Shown in pieces: positions 11,641 to 22,700 of a stretch of DNA of 64,000 nt (position 1 is the stretch's first letter; each line of letters begins with the position of its first letter). Made by a program: the position numbers and the translations under genes. Source of the stretch: Procambarus clarkii (taxonomy: Eukaryota; Arthropoda; Malacostraca; Decapoda; Cambaridae); assembly GCF_040958095.1 (NCBI RefSeq), contig NC_091152.1, forward strand, positions 18,641,796 through 18,705,795. The letters are read 5' to 3'. Under the pieces are notes generated by a model. That model ran no database searches. It was not told the DNA's origin and was given only the letters and a program-made list of their open reading frames with translations.

Positions 11641-11884
11641 TCAGTTCAAGAACTAGAGGTGGTGGACTGCCAGCCCCCCTCCCCCCCTTTGAGGGGAGGG
11701 GGTTAGTAAGGACCTCTAACACTAAGGGCCTCCTGGGCCTCCGCCGGGGAAAACCGGGAGGAAGGAAACATCTGGAAGGACGAATCTGGAGACCCAAAAG
11801 GTACACAGAAACAAACCCTAAGGAGGGAGCCACACCCAATGCAAATTCATATAGGGTAGGGGGGATAAGAAAACCCCATATCTT
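11641..11884. other. DIRS-like low-complexity filler
   Basis: Contains a C-run followed by TTGAGGGGAGGGGG and a phrase resembling the DIRS terminal module (CCAGCCCCCCTCCCCCC). No gene seen. Confidence 0.4.
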
Positions 11885-12060
11885 GCAACAAGTACAGTTG
11901 AAGGCCACAGGGCTAGCAACACTGCAAACAAGGCATGACACAGCAGATCTCTCTGAAACTTTTAAAATATTGAACAAGTTATAGGATGTTGATCCAGACA
12001 ATTTCTATAAAAGGTCAGATGTAACACAAACAAGGAGCAATTGTTTCAAGCCTCTGCCTG
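11885..12060 (+). mobile_element. LINE-D 3' coding fragment
   Basis: The plus strand reads GLATLQTRHDTADL, SETFKILNKL and DVDPDNFYKRSD. Near 46440 a related phrase (TPLQTRQDRVDLIESFKIL) belongs to a decayed LINE-D copy. This is a short end fragment between two DIRS pieces. Confidence 0.65.
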
Positions 12061-13150
12061 TGTCGGAAGGTGCAGAACCCGGATCAGACTAAGCCACATC
12101 CCGAGCTAAACCCTGCTCTGATTTCGAAGGTGTGCAGAAGGTGCCTGTCGGAACCCCCGGTCGAATCAACCAACACCTAATCCAAGTTCCCTAAACACCA
12201 AGCAAGGCAAATCGAAGGCAACAAACCAGGCACTCACACCCTAGTCTGCTGCAAAATCTTAATCGCAAGGCGGTCATTGCCTGAAACCTCTGAACTTCAA
12301 GAGGCGAATGGGTAAGATGAGTCACATGGGGAACAAGTCCCACATGACTCTGGGTTGAAGGTATCATTGGCCCAACAGGCAGCATGTATGAATGTTGCCA
12401 GGTGGCAGATGTGACAAACAACCCTCAAATTCGTACAAGGCGAGAGCAGGCTCAGAAAAGGTATCCGTAGTACAACCAAGCCCACGGGGGTTTTCCTGGG
12501 CCTGCAGGGCGCACTCGCCCTGCAGGAAGGCCAGGCACTGGGAATGCTAAGCTGGTTACCGCTGAACAATTTATTGGACAGGCAACCCTGGCCATTCAAA
12601 ACCAATGGAAAAGTCAAGGGGGGGCCAGCAAGGGAGAATTTACAGTTGGAAAGCTTTAGGACACCTAATGAGGCTTAACGAAGAAGCCCCCAAGCACAAG
12701 GACAATGACTAAAACCCCCAAAAATTGGACAAGAAAAAAGTCCAGAACCCCCAGGACTAAACTTTGGAGAACAAACAACTAAGGAGAATGTAGCACCACC
12801 TAAGCAATAACCATCTAATTCGGCGTGCCGATTAGGTTGGTTGAACCACATTGCGCCCCAGCAGCAAAAACACTCCCAACCCAAGGAAAGACAGACAGTC
12901 CTAGACCACCAGCTTACCAAACAACCCCAAGTGATGAGACCCATGAAGGAAGTATCCTGAACACCCCAGGGAAGATTACCCTGACTGTGCAAGGGCAGTA
13001 CTTAAGGAGCACACAGGGAAGATAACCCTGAGCATATGCTTATAAGGTGCTCCAAGCACCCTGTTACTCCTGGCTCACACTACACAAATGTATATAAGAA
13101 CAGCCCAAGGGCACACATCACTAAACTAAAACAGGAGACTGGAGCCAGTG
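12061..13150 (-). mobile_element. DIRS gag and 5' region fragment
   Basis: The frame at 12191-12617 includes CHICHLATFIHAACWAND and FNPESCGTCSPC. A nearly identical block, HAACWVNDTFDPESGESC, occurs at 30778-31296. This shared Cys-rich segment is taken as part of the DIRS gag (inference). The sequence from 12690 on parallels the 5' flank at 11290-11540. Confidence 0.55.
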
Positions 13151-13159
13151 AACTGAGAG

Positions 13160-13590
13160 GGTGACCTGCACTGTGCTACATCAGTGTAAGAACTGATGGT
13201 GGAGGCAGTTGGCTGGCCCGGCCTGCCTCCCTCCTCCCCCCAAACAGAGGGACGAGGTAGTGTATTCTAGTGTGTGCTAGTTTCACAAATTTTTGATAGT
13301 TTGTGTACAATATTGGGGAAGTTCTTTTGGCAGCTTTGTGGCTGTAGTCTCGTTTCAAGTTTGTTTTGTTTTCTCCTTTTCCGGGAACTTTTCCTGGTGG
13401 TGGCAGACATGAATAACTTTAAATATAGTTTCCATGGTGCCAGAGCTCCCTTCACCTCTCTGAGGGGGCCAGGTTCTGGTTTGAGGTTCCCGGTAGGCCA
13501 CTAAGAACAATCATTGTATGGCACTGAATCAAAGTACAGTAATAGCTTCAGGGAGCCTCCGGGGCTACCCCCCCCCCAGAAATGCACACT
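13160..13590. mobile_element. DIRS terminal module, opposite orientation
   Basis: Runs from CTGCCTCCCTCCTCCCCCC through GGTGGTGGCAGACATGAAT to GCTTCAGGGAGCCTCCGGGG. This is the reverse of the order at 7195-7500, and close to 41080-41500. Confidence 0.55.
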
Positions 13591-14075
13591 TGCCCCTAAG
13601 CACTTGTGTGTGTGCCAAACATGGTATATTCCACCATCGTCATATTAGTCAAACACAACTTCACTTCCTCCATTTTGTTTTCAGTATCCAATACCTTGTT
13701 TTCTCCTCTTCATGTTAAACATGGAATTTTTTGTTATATACATTTTTCCCACATGAAATATTTCTAAATACACATACTTTTTTGTTCAAATACACTCCTA
13801 TATTTTTTCCTATTCCTAGTCTTTCTCTCTGTCTATACAGTATACCTAGGTCATAAAAGCATTTGTGTGTACGTCTGATAACATACTACTTGTGAAGGAG
13901 GAAATGTATATGTTTATCTCTCAGAATGTTTGGTAATGTGTTTATTTGTGATGTGTGTCTATGTATGTATTAACACGTTGTACTGAATGGGGTGAGAATA
14001 GCTTGAGCTACCTCATCCCTTTGTGTGTATTTTACCTCAATAAACTTATTTCAATTTCAATTTCAGTCTTTCTCT
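13591..14075 (+). mobile_element. Retroelement-type 3' tail (approximate)
   Basis: AT- and T-rich DNA. The last part carries a polyadenylation-type AATAAA (CTCAATAAACTTATTTC, near 14037) followed directly by an ATTTCA short tandem repeat, as seen at 3' ends of retroposons. The element body was not identified. Confidence 0.35.
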
Positions 14076-14212
14076 CATATTATAATTTTTCAATTTATTC
14101 ATTTATGTAAATTTCAAATGAAAATACTGTGTTCTGTATAAATTTTGAGCATTATTGTACAGTACTACTCTTACATACAATATGACTGCTTCTTACCCAT
14201 GATTAAGCTTAC

Positions 14213-14878
14213 CTTCAGAATTGAGGTGTGTCTCATAGTGAGAGGATGTTTGAACATGTGTGTATTCATTGCTGGACAGAAGACAAGAGGGCGTGCAGTA
14301 TCCCAAGCACGCACTATGCATGTAAGAAGATTGTCACACAGTCCCTGTGCAATCTTAGCCATGGTATTTGCATCAAGTGGAGCAATTAACATCACCTGTG
14401 CCCACTCTCTCAACTGGACGTGTAGAACTGGGTCGCCACGACCATTCCACACTGCCCACTCATCATAGTCCAGTACAAAATTTAGATCAGGATATAAAGA
14501 CTTCAAGGTACCATCATCATTAATAGTTTGCTTGCTACTTTCAATGGGAGTCTGCCTTCCGCAATGGCTGCACTGATCACTGCTACTGTTTTGATCCTCG
14601 CTGTCACTGCCTCTTAACTCCCCATTATCTGTCGACTTTCTCTCCGGTTTGACAAAACTAGCGAGTCCTCCATGAACTGGTCCATGACTAATTGTTTTAT
14701 CTGCCCTAGCCTGACATTTGAGAAAGTGACAAGCACGCTCAGTTGGAACAATAACAACACTTGCTCCACGTTCTTGCAGCCTTCGTGCTAATTCTGGGAC
14801 TTTGATAGTTGCCACACTTCCTGTGCAGCCCAGCACCACCCTTGGGCCAGTGCTTGTTTGAGGTAACCATGACATTGT
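14213..14878 (-). CDS. PPCDC: PPCDC coding exon with start codon
   Basis: Encodes residues 1-221 of phosphopantothenoylcysteine decarboxylase, the flavoprotein that decarboxylates 4'-phospho-N-pantothenoylcysteine in coenzyme A synthesis. ATG is at 14875-14873, three bases after an acceptor (TTTTATTTCAG), so there is a further untranslated exon upstream. Visible motifs: GCTGSVATIK near residue 16 (FMN phosphate binding), TERACHF near 45, the presumed catalytic His152 in DPVLHVQLREWA, APLDANTMAKIA near 165, CDNLLTCIVRAWD near 180 and PAMNTHMF at 201-208. In the last block the usual W of PxMNxxMW is F. About 75 residues between FLK (51-53) and LYPD are Ser/Glu/Asp-rich and expanded compared with the human protein, probably a disordered loop. 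The exon ends in CTGAAG|GTAAGC and joins 4424. Confidence 0.92.
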
Positions 14879-15249
14879 CTGAAATAAAACTGTAATATAT
14901 TAGTAGACTTTACAAACTTAACTAATTAATTATTTCACATGTTGTAGCTAATATCATAGGTTTAACACAAGAATGGCCCCATGTACTGGGCTTAGAAAAT
15001 CTGAGGTAAGGTAGGGCAACAGAGCAAGACTTGACAGTTTGCCAATTTCTGGGAGGGACTTTTCAGTAGATTCCTGATCTTAGCTCTAGTACTATCAAAC
15101 CTTAGCCCAGCACTCGCCATGCTTCTGAGACCCATCCCTCACCTAATTAATGTCACGATCACACTCGAGCTCGCTCTTCAAGGTGATAGGTGCAAGGGAT
15201 CACAAACCACAGAACAAAAAGATATCTTGAAAGAAATGAGGCACCCCCA
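14879..15249 (-). other. PPCDC upstream intron or 5' flank; no gene seen
   Basis: Begins with the acceptor of the PPCDC coding exon. The matching untranslated first exon was not recognised. The remainder is unassigned. Confidence 0.4.
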
Positions 15250-16090
15250 AGGAAACAAAAACCAGCGTTGAATGTAATGAAATGCCATTTTCTGGGTGAG
15301 CCCCGGAGGCTCCCTGAAGCTATCAGGTTGATATGTGTTATATTAGTCTGGGGCATCAGTCAATTGGAGTACAGCCTGCTGGGGACCATGCGCCAGAACC
15401 TGGCCCCCCCCTCAGAGAGACAAAGGGAGCAATGGCCTATGGAAAACCCCATGTATTTGGAGGCATTCCATGTCTGCCATTGCACCTGAAGACCGAACAG
15501 AGAGGCAGAACTCCCCCTACTGAAAGAAATAAGCAAACAAGCAAACATCACACTCTGCCGCCGTACCACATGTCCATGTAGCCCTAACCTCCCTGAGAGG
15601 GGGGAGGGGGAACCCTGGACCCCCTGCCCCGGCTACACAACAACTCCAGTTCGGAAGCTAAGCATCAAAACCCATGTGAAAAACTGCTCACCGGAGGGAG
15701 GGAGGGATGCCTGGGAAACTCTGGGGCTCACCCACAAAATGGCATTTCATTACATTCAACGCTGGTTTTCTGTGGGAAGTCCCTCCGGCTCCCTGGCGCA
15801 ACCTAACCAAAGACAAGTAAAAGAGGGACTCACCCGGGAGGCGGTTGCCATGAGCACATCAACTTGAAGTTGAGACAACTGGCTGCAACCTGCAACCCAA
15901 AGCCACACACGAACGACTAGGACCGAGCAGTCAACACATGCTGACTAGATAATGAGCAGCCAGGATCCTTCTTGATTTCCAAAATCCCTGTGCCCAAATG
16001 TCAGCCCAGGAAATGTTGCCGAAGACGGTAGACAAAGCAGCAAATGTACGAATGTTGTGGTCACAAGGATAGACCGCAGGCTGGCTAGAC
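15250..16090 (-). mobile_element. DIRS fragment: terminal module plus recombinase end
   Basis: The module 15255-15775 has both inverted ends (GCGTTGAATGTAATGAAATG and its reverse). The sequence from 15776 parallels the recombinase C-terminal coding region of the other DIRS copies in broken frames (SLASLRSI, TFGHRDFG). It is cut off at 16091 by a TTAA element. Confidence 0.6.
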
Positions 16091-16690
16091 TTAACACTAT
16101 CGCGCTCCCGACATGCGCGCCGCCAACATAGAGGTCATGCGCCCAACGTGCGGGCGAATGTGCGGGCAAGTGTGTGGCGACACTGAAATGTGTATACTCG
16201 TTTCAGTTTTCTCACCTTAATTCTCGTGCTATGTCGCTTGTTTTGGAATCATTGTGTATGCAATATAATTCCCTACAGGTGTGTATGAATATAATGTACA
16301 AAAGCCTGGAGTGCCTCCCCGCAGGAAAGCCTAAAGTTACCCGTAAACGAGCACCAATCTGTACACCGCAACCTAATGTGTATACCCGTTCAGTTTGATA
16401 ACATCAATTTTTGTGTTACATCTTTCATTTTGGTATCAAATTGTTCGCAACGTAAAGGTGCGCATTTTAAAACTAGTCCCAACATAATAGCACAATAAAT
16501 AGAATTTTAACAAATATTTTAAAATTTTGACCAAAAACCTGTTTATAATCTTTCAAGTGTTCGGACATCAATTTTCATGTTACATCTTTCATTTTGGTAT
16601 CAAATTGTGTGCATTCTAAAGGCGCTTATTTTGAAACTATCCCGAGGTCAATCAGATAAAAAATGAATTTTATACAAATATTTTTGTAGT
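16091..16690. mobile_element. TTAA MITE fragment, CACTTT family
   Basis: Left end TTAACACTATCGCGCTCCC follows the DIRS fragment. Internal phrases such as TTGGAATCATTGTGTATGCAAT and CATTTTGGTATCAAATTG match the elements at 8560 and 48466. No right terminus is seen before LINE-C begins. Confidence 0.6.
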
Positions 16691-18190
16691 GGACGTAAGT
16701 CCTGTCCACGGCTACCTGGTTGATACCTGGTTGATGGGGTTCTGGGAGTTCTTCTACTCCCCAAGCCCGGCCCGAGGCCAGGCTCGACTTGTGAGAGTTT
16801 GGTCCACCAGGCTGTTGCTTGGAGCGGCCCGCAGGGCCACGTACCCACCACAGCCCGGCTGATCCGGAACTTCTCTTAGAAAATCGTCCAGTTTTCTCTT
16901 GAAGATGTCCACGGTTGTTCCGGCAATATTTCTTATGCTCGCTGGGAGGACGTTGAACAACCGCGGACCCCTGATGTTTATACAGTGCTCTCTGATTGTG
17001 CCTATGGCACCTCTGCTCTTCACAGGTTCAATCTTGCATTTTCTTCCATATCGTTCACTCCAGTACGTTGTTATTTTACTGTGTAGATTTGGGACCTGAC
17101 CCTCCAGTATTTTCCATGTGTATATTATTTGGTATCTTTCTCGTCTCCTTTCTAGAGAGTACATTTGGAGAGCTTTGAGACGATCCCAATAATTTAGGTG
17201 TTTTATCGCGTCTATGCGTGCCGTACATGTTCTCTGTATTCCCTCTATTTCAGCAATCTCTCCTGCTCTGAAGGGGGAAGTGAGTACTGAGCAGTACTCG
17301 AGACGGGACAACACAAGTGACTTGAAGAGTACAACCATTGTGATGGGATCCCTGGATTTGAAAGTTCTCGTAATCCATCCGATCATTTTTCTGGCTGACG
17401 CGATATTTGCTTGGTTATGCTCCCTAAACGTTAGATCGTCGGACATCATTATTCCCAAATCCTTGACATGCTGTTTTTCTACTATGGGAAGATTCGATTG
17501 TGTTTTGTACCCTGTATTATGTTTCAGATCCTCATTTTTGCCGTACCTGAGTACCTGAAATTTATCACTGTTAAACATCATGTTATTTTCTGCTGCCCAA
17601 TCAAAAACTTTGTTGACATCTGCTTGTAGTTTTTCAATGTCTTCAGCAGAGGTAATTTTCATGCTGATTTTTGTGTCATCTGCAAAGGACGACACGAAGC
17701 TGTGACGTGTATTTTTGTCTATATCAGATATGAGAATAAGGAACAGTAGCGGTGCAAGGACTGTACCTTGAGGTACAGAGCTTTTAACATCGCTTGGACT
17801 CGATTTTATCTGATTGACTGTTACTCTTTGTGTTCTGTTCAACAGGAAATTGAGTATCCAGCGTCCTACTTTTCCAGTTATTCCCATTGACCTCATTTTG
17901 TGAGCTATCACCCCATGGTCACATTTGTCGAACGCCTTTGCAAAGTCTGTGTATACAACATCTGCATTTTGCTTTTCTTCTAGGGCTTCTGTGATTTTGT
18001 CATAGTGGTTGAGTAACTGTGACAGACAGGATCTTCCCGCTCTAAATCCATGTTGTCCTGGATTGTGCAATTCATTGTTTTCCATAAAACTAGAAATTTG
18101 ATTCCTAATCACTCTTTCAAACACTTTTATTATGTGTGATGTTAGTGCAACTGGCCTATAATTTTTTGCCAAGGCTTTACTCCCCCCTTG
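16691..18190 (-). pseudogene. LINE-C ORF2, RT part (main copy)
   Basis: The open frame 16754-18172 encodes RT fingers, palm and thumb: KNYRPVALTSHIIK, QHGFRAGRSCLSQLL, VVYTDFAKAFDKCDHGV, SSVPQGTVLAPLLFLILI, SSFADDTKI with the FADD catalytic pair, then WITRTF, RPRLFN-type and SNSLVDQ blocks. The 3' UTR ends in repeats of ATCAACCAGGTA. It is separated from the endonuclease frame only by a run of six Gs (plus-strand Cs at 18182-18187) where seven would keep the frame. Family: CR1/L2-like, Jockey superfamily (inference from motifs). Confidence 0.85.
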
Positions 18191-19659
18191 TGCAACGGAG
18201 CTATATCTGCAGATTTAACTGCTGCTGGTATCTCCCCTGTATCCAGGCTCTTTCTCCATATTACGCTGAATGCTCTCGCTACTGGTACTTTACATTTCTT
18301 TATGAATATTGAATTCCATGAGTCAGGCCCAGGAGCTGAGTGCATAGGCATATTATCAATTTCTCTTTCAAAGTCTTCCGAGTTTGTGGTAATATCCGTT
18401 ATATTATCTGCAGCTTGAATGTCATTCATAAAGAAGCTGTCTGGGTCATCAACTTTCATGTTGTTTATTGGTGTGCTAAACATAGCCTCATACTGGCTTC
18501 TTAGAATTTCACTAATCTCTTTGTTGTCCTCTGTGTACGTACCTTCATTTGTAATTAACGGTCCAATACTGGTCGAGGTTTTGGATTTTAATTTTGCGTA
18601 TGTGAAAAAATATTTCGGATTTTTCCTTATCTCTTGTATAGCTTTCTGTTCCAATTCCATTTCCTCAGACTCATATGATCGCTTCAACGTTTGTTCTATT
18701 TCCTCAATCTCCCTGCTTAGGCTTGTTTTCCTTGCTTGTGATAGTTGTGTCTGCCGAAGCATTTCCGTTATTTTTTTCCTTCTCCTGTACAGTCGTCTCC
18801 GTTCTCTTTCTAGAGTGGTCCTCTTTCTGCCCCTCCTCACAGGTACGTGCTTCAAGCAGACCTTGTAAGCTTCAGCTGTCAGTTGAGCTATTCCCTGTGT
18901 GGGAGTTTCGTCGCTTAAGACCGTCTCCCATTGAATGGTTGCAAGGTCTACATTTATTTTTTCCCAGTCAATCCTCTTATTGTTGAAATTGAATTGATTG
19001 AATATTCCTTCTCGCTTGTTGGGTCTCTTAGACCTACTACCGTTATTTATGCTAGTTCGCACTTCAATGAGCTTATGGTCTGAGTATGAAGTATCTGAGA
19101 TTGTGATATCCCTGATTAGTTCATCATTGTTTGTGAATAACAAGTCTAGTGTGTTTTCGTTCCTAGTTGGTTCTGTAATCTGTTGATTGAGCGAGAATTT
19201 GTCACAGAATCTCAAAAGTTCTCTGACCTGTGGTTGGTTATTTCCCGGGTCATTCCCTGCTATGATATTTGTGTTTGCCGTTCTCCATCTTAGACTCGGT
19301 AAATTGAAATCTCCAAGAAAGATAATATCTGGAGCTGGGTTTGCTAGGTTGTCAAGTATGTTCTCTATTTTGTGCATCTGCTCTGTGAATTCCTCAATCG
19401 TTGTATCTGGCGGTTTATATATTAGAATAATAATTAGGTTTAGTTTCTCTACCTTCATTCCAAGTACCTCTACCACCTCATTAGTTGAGTTTAGTAGTTC
19501 TGTGCATACCAGGTCTTCTTTAATATACAGACCTACTCCTCCATTTGACCTAGTTTTTCTATCACATCTATATAGATTATAATTTGGAATCCAGATTTCA
19601 CCATCCATGTAATCTTTTGTATGAGTTTCCGTGAATGCCCCAAATATTGAGTTTGACTC
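18142..19659 (-). pseudogene. LINE-C ORF2, AP-endonuclease part (main copy)
   Basis: The frame 18142-19698 carries endonuclease motifs TETHTKDYMDGEIW, NGGVGLYIKEDL, IYKPPD, FLGDFNLPSLRW, NTLDLLFTN and SYSDHKLIEV, then a basic linker and the first RT block SAPGPDSWNSIFIK. Function by family: nicking of target DNA for target-primed reverse transcription. The 5' side of this domain continues at 22857-22903 and 28087-28340, because later insertions split it. Confidence 0.85.
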
Positions 19660-19727
19660 AATATTTGAGTCAAACTCATGAAATGTATATGTATGCAATG
19701 TATTTCATTTCATTTCATGAAATGAAA
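19660..19727. repeat. Filler with inverted repeats at CR1 5' junction
   Basis: A 68-bp stretch that belongs to neither LINE-C nor CR1. It begins with an inverted copy of the target: TGAGTTTGACTCAA (19648-19661) faces TTGAGTCAAACTCA (19665-19678) across 3 bp. It ends in a 24-bp perfect palindrome built from CATTT and CATGAAATG units (19706-19729). Confidence 0.8.
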
Positions 19728-22700
19728 TGTATGCTCGTGATGGGGTGCATCTATCGAGAGCTGGGGTTGTTGCTGTTGCGAACTCGCTAGAAGAAGTGGT
19801 TAGAGGTGTTTGTTTGGGTTTAAACTGTTAGTAGATAGAGGTATGGGAATTGATTTGGAGGAAGGAGGTAATAAAAGTATGTGTTTGTGGGAGAAAGGAA
19901 TTGGCAAAACGATCAGGGAAAGAGAAGGTCCGCAAAATAACAATTCACTTAGGGTATATTACACTAACAGTAGAAGTCTAAGAAATAAAATTAACGAATT
20001 AAATGCTCTTGTCTGCACAGAAAAAATAGATATTATTGCACTTACCGAAACGTGGATGAATGTAGAAAATAGAGAACTATTAGCTGAATATCAAATATAT
20101 GGATTTAAACTATTTCACACAGATAGATATATTAGACGAGGAGGTGGAGTAGCCATATATGTTAGGGACAATTTGAAATGTAGTCTCAAAGAGGGAATCA
20201 AAACAGAGCCACACACAGAAACTATTTGGATTGAATTAAACGAAAAAGCTAATAATATTATAATAGGAGTAATATATAGGCCACCAAATTTAGACAGAAT
20301 GGAAGCAAAGCATCTATGGGATGAAATATCTAGAGCATCTAGATCTAACAGTATTTATGTCATGGGTGACTTTAATTTTAGCGGAATAAACTGGTTGAAC
20401 AAAACAGGGAATAGTGAAGCAGAAGATTTTCTAGAATTAATTGACGATTGCTTTCTTACGCAACACATTAAGGAACCAACACGGGAAAATAATATTTTAG
20501 ATTTAGTGTTAACTAACAGGGAAACGCAAATTAATGACATCGAAATAGGGAGTGAGCTAGGGAGCAGTGATCACAAAGAAATCAGATTTAGCATAGAATG
20601 GAATAGACCAGTAGGAGAAAATTCTGTTAAAGTGCCAGATTTTCGAAAAGCTGATTTTAATAGCCTAAGAAATTTTTTGGGTCAAATTGATTGGAAAGGC
20701 TTGGGTATGGGGTGTGGGCCGGTCTTGGAGCGAGACATGAACCCAGCGATAGGTGACTTGGGTGGGGATTTCGATGTGGATTCAATATATAACTTATTTA
20801 AGAATATTCTAAACAAAGCACAGGAACGTAGTATACCATACAAATTGAATAGATCGTATACTAATGACCCAAAGTGGATAACAAAGAATTTGAAGAACCT
20901 TATAGGTAAAAAGAGAGCTTGGTACAAAAGGATTAAAAATGGGGAGGTCACTTTAGAACAGGAATTCGTACAACTGGTTAGAAATGTTAAAAAAGAGATA
21001 AGGAAAGCAAAAAGAAACTATGAAGTTCGCATAGCAGGGCAAGCAAAGACAAATCCTAAAGGGTTTTTTCAGTTATATCGTACTAAGACTAGGGAAAGGA
21101 TAGGTCCATTAAAAACTGAGACAGGTCAAATAACAGATAGTGATGAAGAGATGAGTAGTATTTTTAATAAATATTTTGTATCTGTATTTACTAAAGAGGA
21201 ACTTAACAATATGCCTTCAGCCGAACAAGTCTATGTGGGTGGGGACGAGGACAGGTTGACGAGTTTAGCAGTTACCAGGGAGGATGTTCTTAAACAAATA
21301 GTAAAACTCAAACCAAACAAATCCCCAGGGCCGGATGAAGTGTTTGCTAGGGTGCTTAAAGAATGCAAAGAGGAGCTTTGTGACCCACTGTCAACCATAT
21401 TTAATAAATCAATAGAGTCAGGCAGAGTGCCAGAGTTTTGGAAAGTTGCTAATGTGATACCAGTTTTTAAGAAAGGAGATAGATCACTTGCGTCTAACTA
21501 TCGACCAATTAGCCTAACGTCTATTGTGGGAAAGTTACTCGAATCTATAATAGCAAATAAAATTCGTCTTCATCTTGAAAAACATAAATTAATAATTGAG
21601 TCGCAACATGGTTTTATAAATGGCCGTTCATGTTTAACAAATTTGTTATCTTTTTATTCTAGCATTGTTGAGGCAGTTGATAGTGGTAAGGATTGCGATG
21701 TTGTATACCTTGACTTTAGCAAAGCTTTTGATACAGTGCCACATGAAAGACTGATTAAAAAAATAGAGTCTCATGGTATTGGGGGTGCTATATTAAGCTG
21801 GATTAGGGCATGGCTATACCAAAGGAAACAGAGAGTTAGTATAAATGGAATCAAGTCAGAGTGGGAAAATGTTGTAAGTGGAGTGCCTCAAGGCTCTGTC
21901 CTGGGACCTCTGTTGTTTATAATATATATAAATGATTTAGATTCAGGTTTGAGTAGCAACATTTGCAAATTTGCCGATGATACGAAAATCGGTAGGGAAA
22001 TTAATTCGGAGGAGGACTCACTATCACTTCAAGTTGATCTAGATAGGGTTTTGAAATGGTCAAAGGATTGGCAGATGCAGTTTAATGCTGATAAATGTAA
22101 AGTTCTGAGGTTAGGTAATGATGATAGAGTTACAAGATACGAGCTAGATGGTGTTGTGATTGCGAAGTCGGATTGCGAAAGGGATCTGGGAGTTATGATT
22201 AGTAAGAATTTAAAACAAAAGGATCAATGCATAAATGTTCGTAATAAGGCAAATCGGACACTTGGATTTATTAATCGCAGCGTTAGTAACAAGACACCTG
22301 GTGTGGTTCTCAAGCTATATCTTGCTCTAGTTAGGCCCCATTTAGATTATGCAGTTCAGTTTTGGTCGCCATATTATAGAATGGATATAAATTCACTTGA
22401 ACGTGTCCAGCGTAGGATGACTAAGTTAATTCCCCAAATTAGAAATCTTTCATATGAAGAAAGATTAACAAAGCTTAAGTTGCATTCACTGGAAAGGCGA
22501 AGAGTTAGGGGTGACATGATAGAGGTTTACAAGTGGATGAATGGACATAACCGGGGGGATATTAATAGGGTATTAAAAGTATCAACACAGGACAGAACAC
22601 GAAACAATGGATATAAATTGGATAAGTTTAGATTTAGGAAAGACTTGGGTAAATACTGGTTCAGTAACAGGGTTGTTGATTTGTGGAACCAATTGCCGCG

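Larger units (their letters stand above)
4425..14212 (-). other. PPCDC: PPCDC intron, 9.8 kb, filled with transposable elements
   Basis: The intron is bounded by GTAAGC (14212-14207) and a pyrimidine-rich TTCAG acceptor (4425-4427). It contains a piggyBac-type remnant, a LINE-C fragment, a DIRS element with a TTAA MITE inside it, further DIRS pieces and a LINE-D fragment. All lie between two in-phase exons of one conserved gene. Confidence 0.85.

Noticed and set aside
18419..18986. Plus-strand open frames over LINE-C
   Set aside because: Antisense shadows of the endonuclease ORF.
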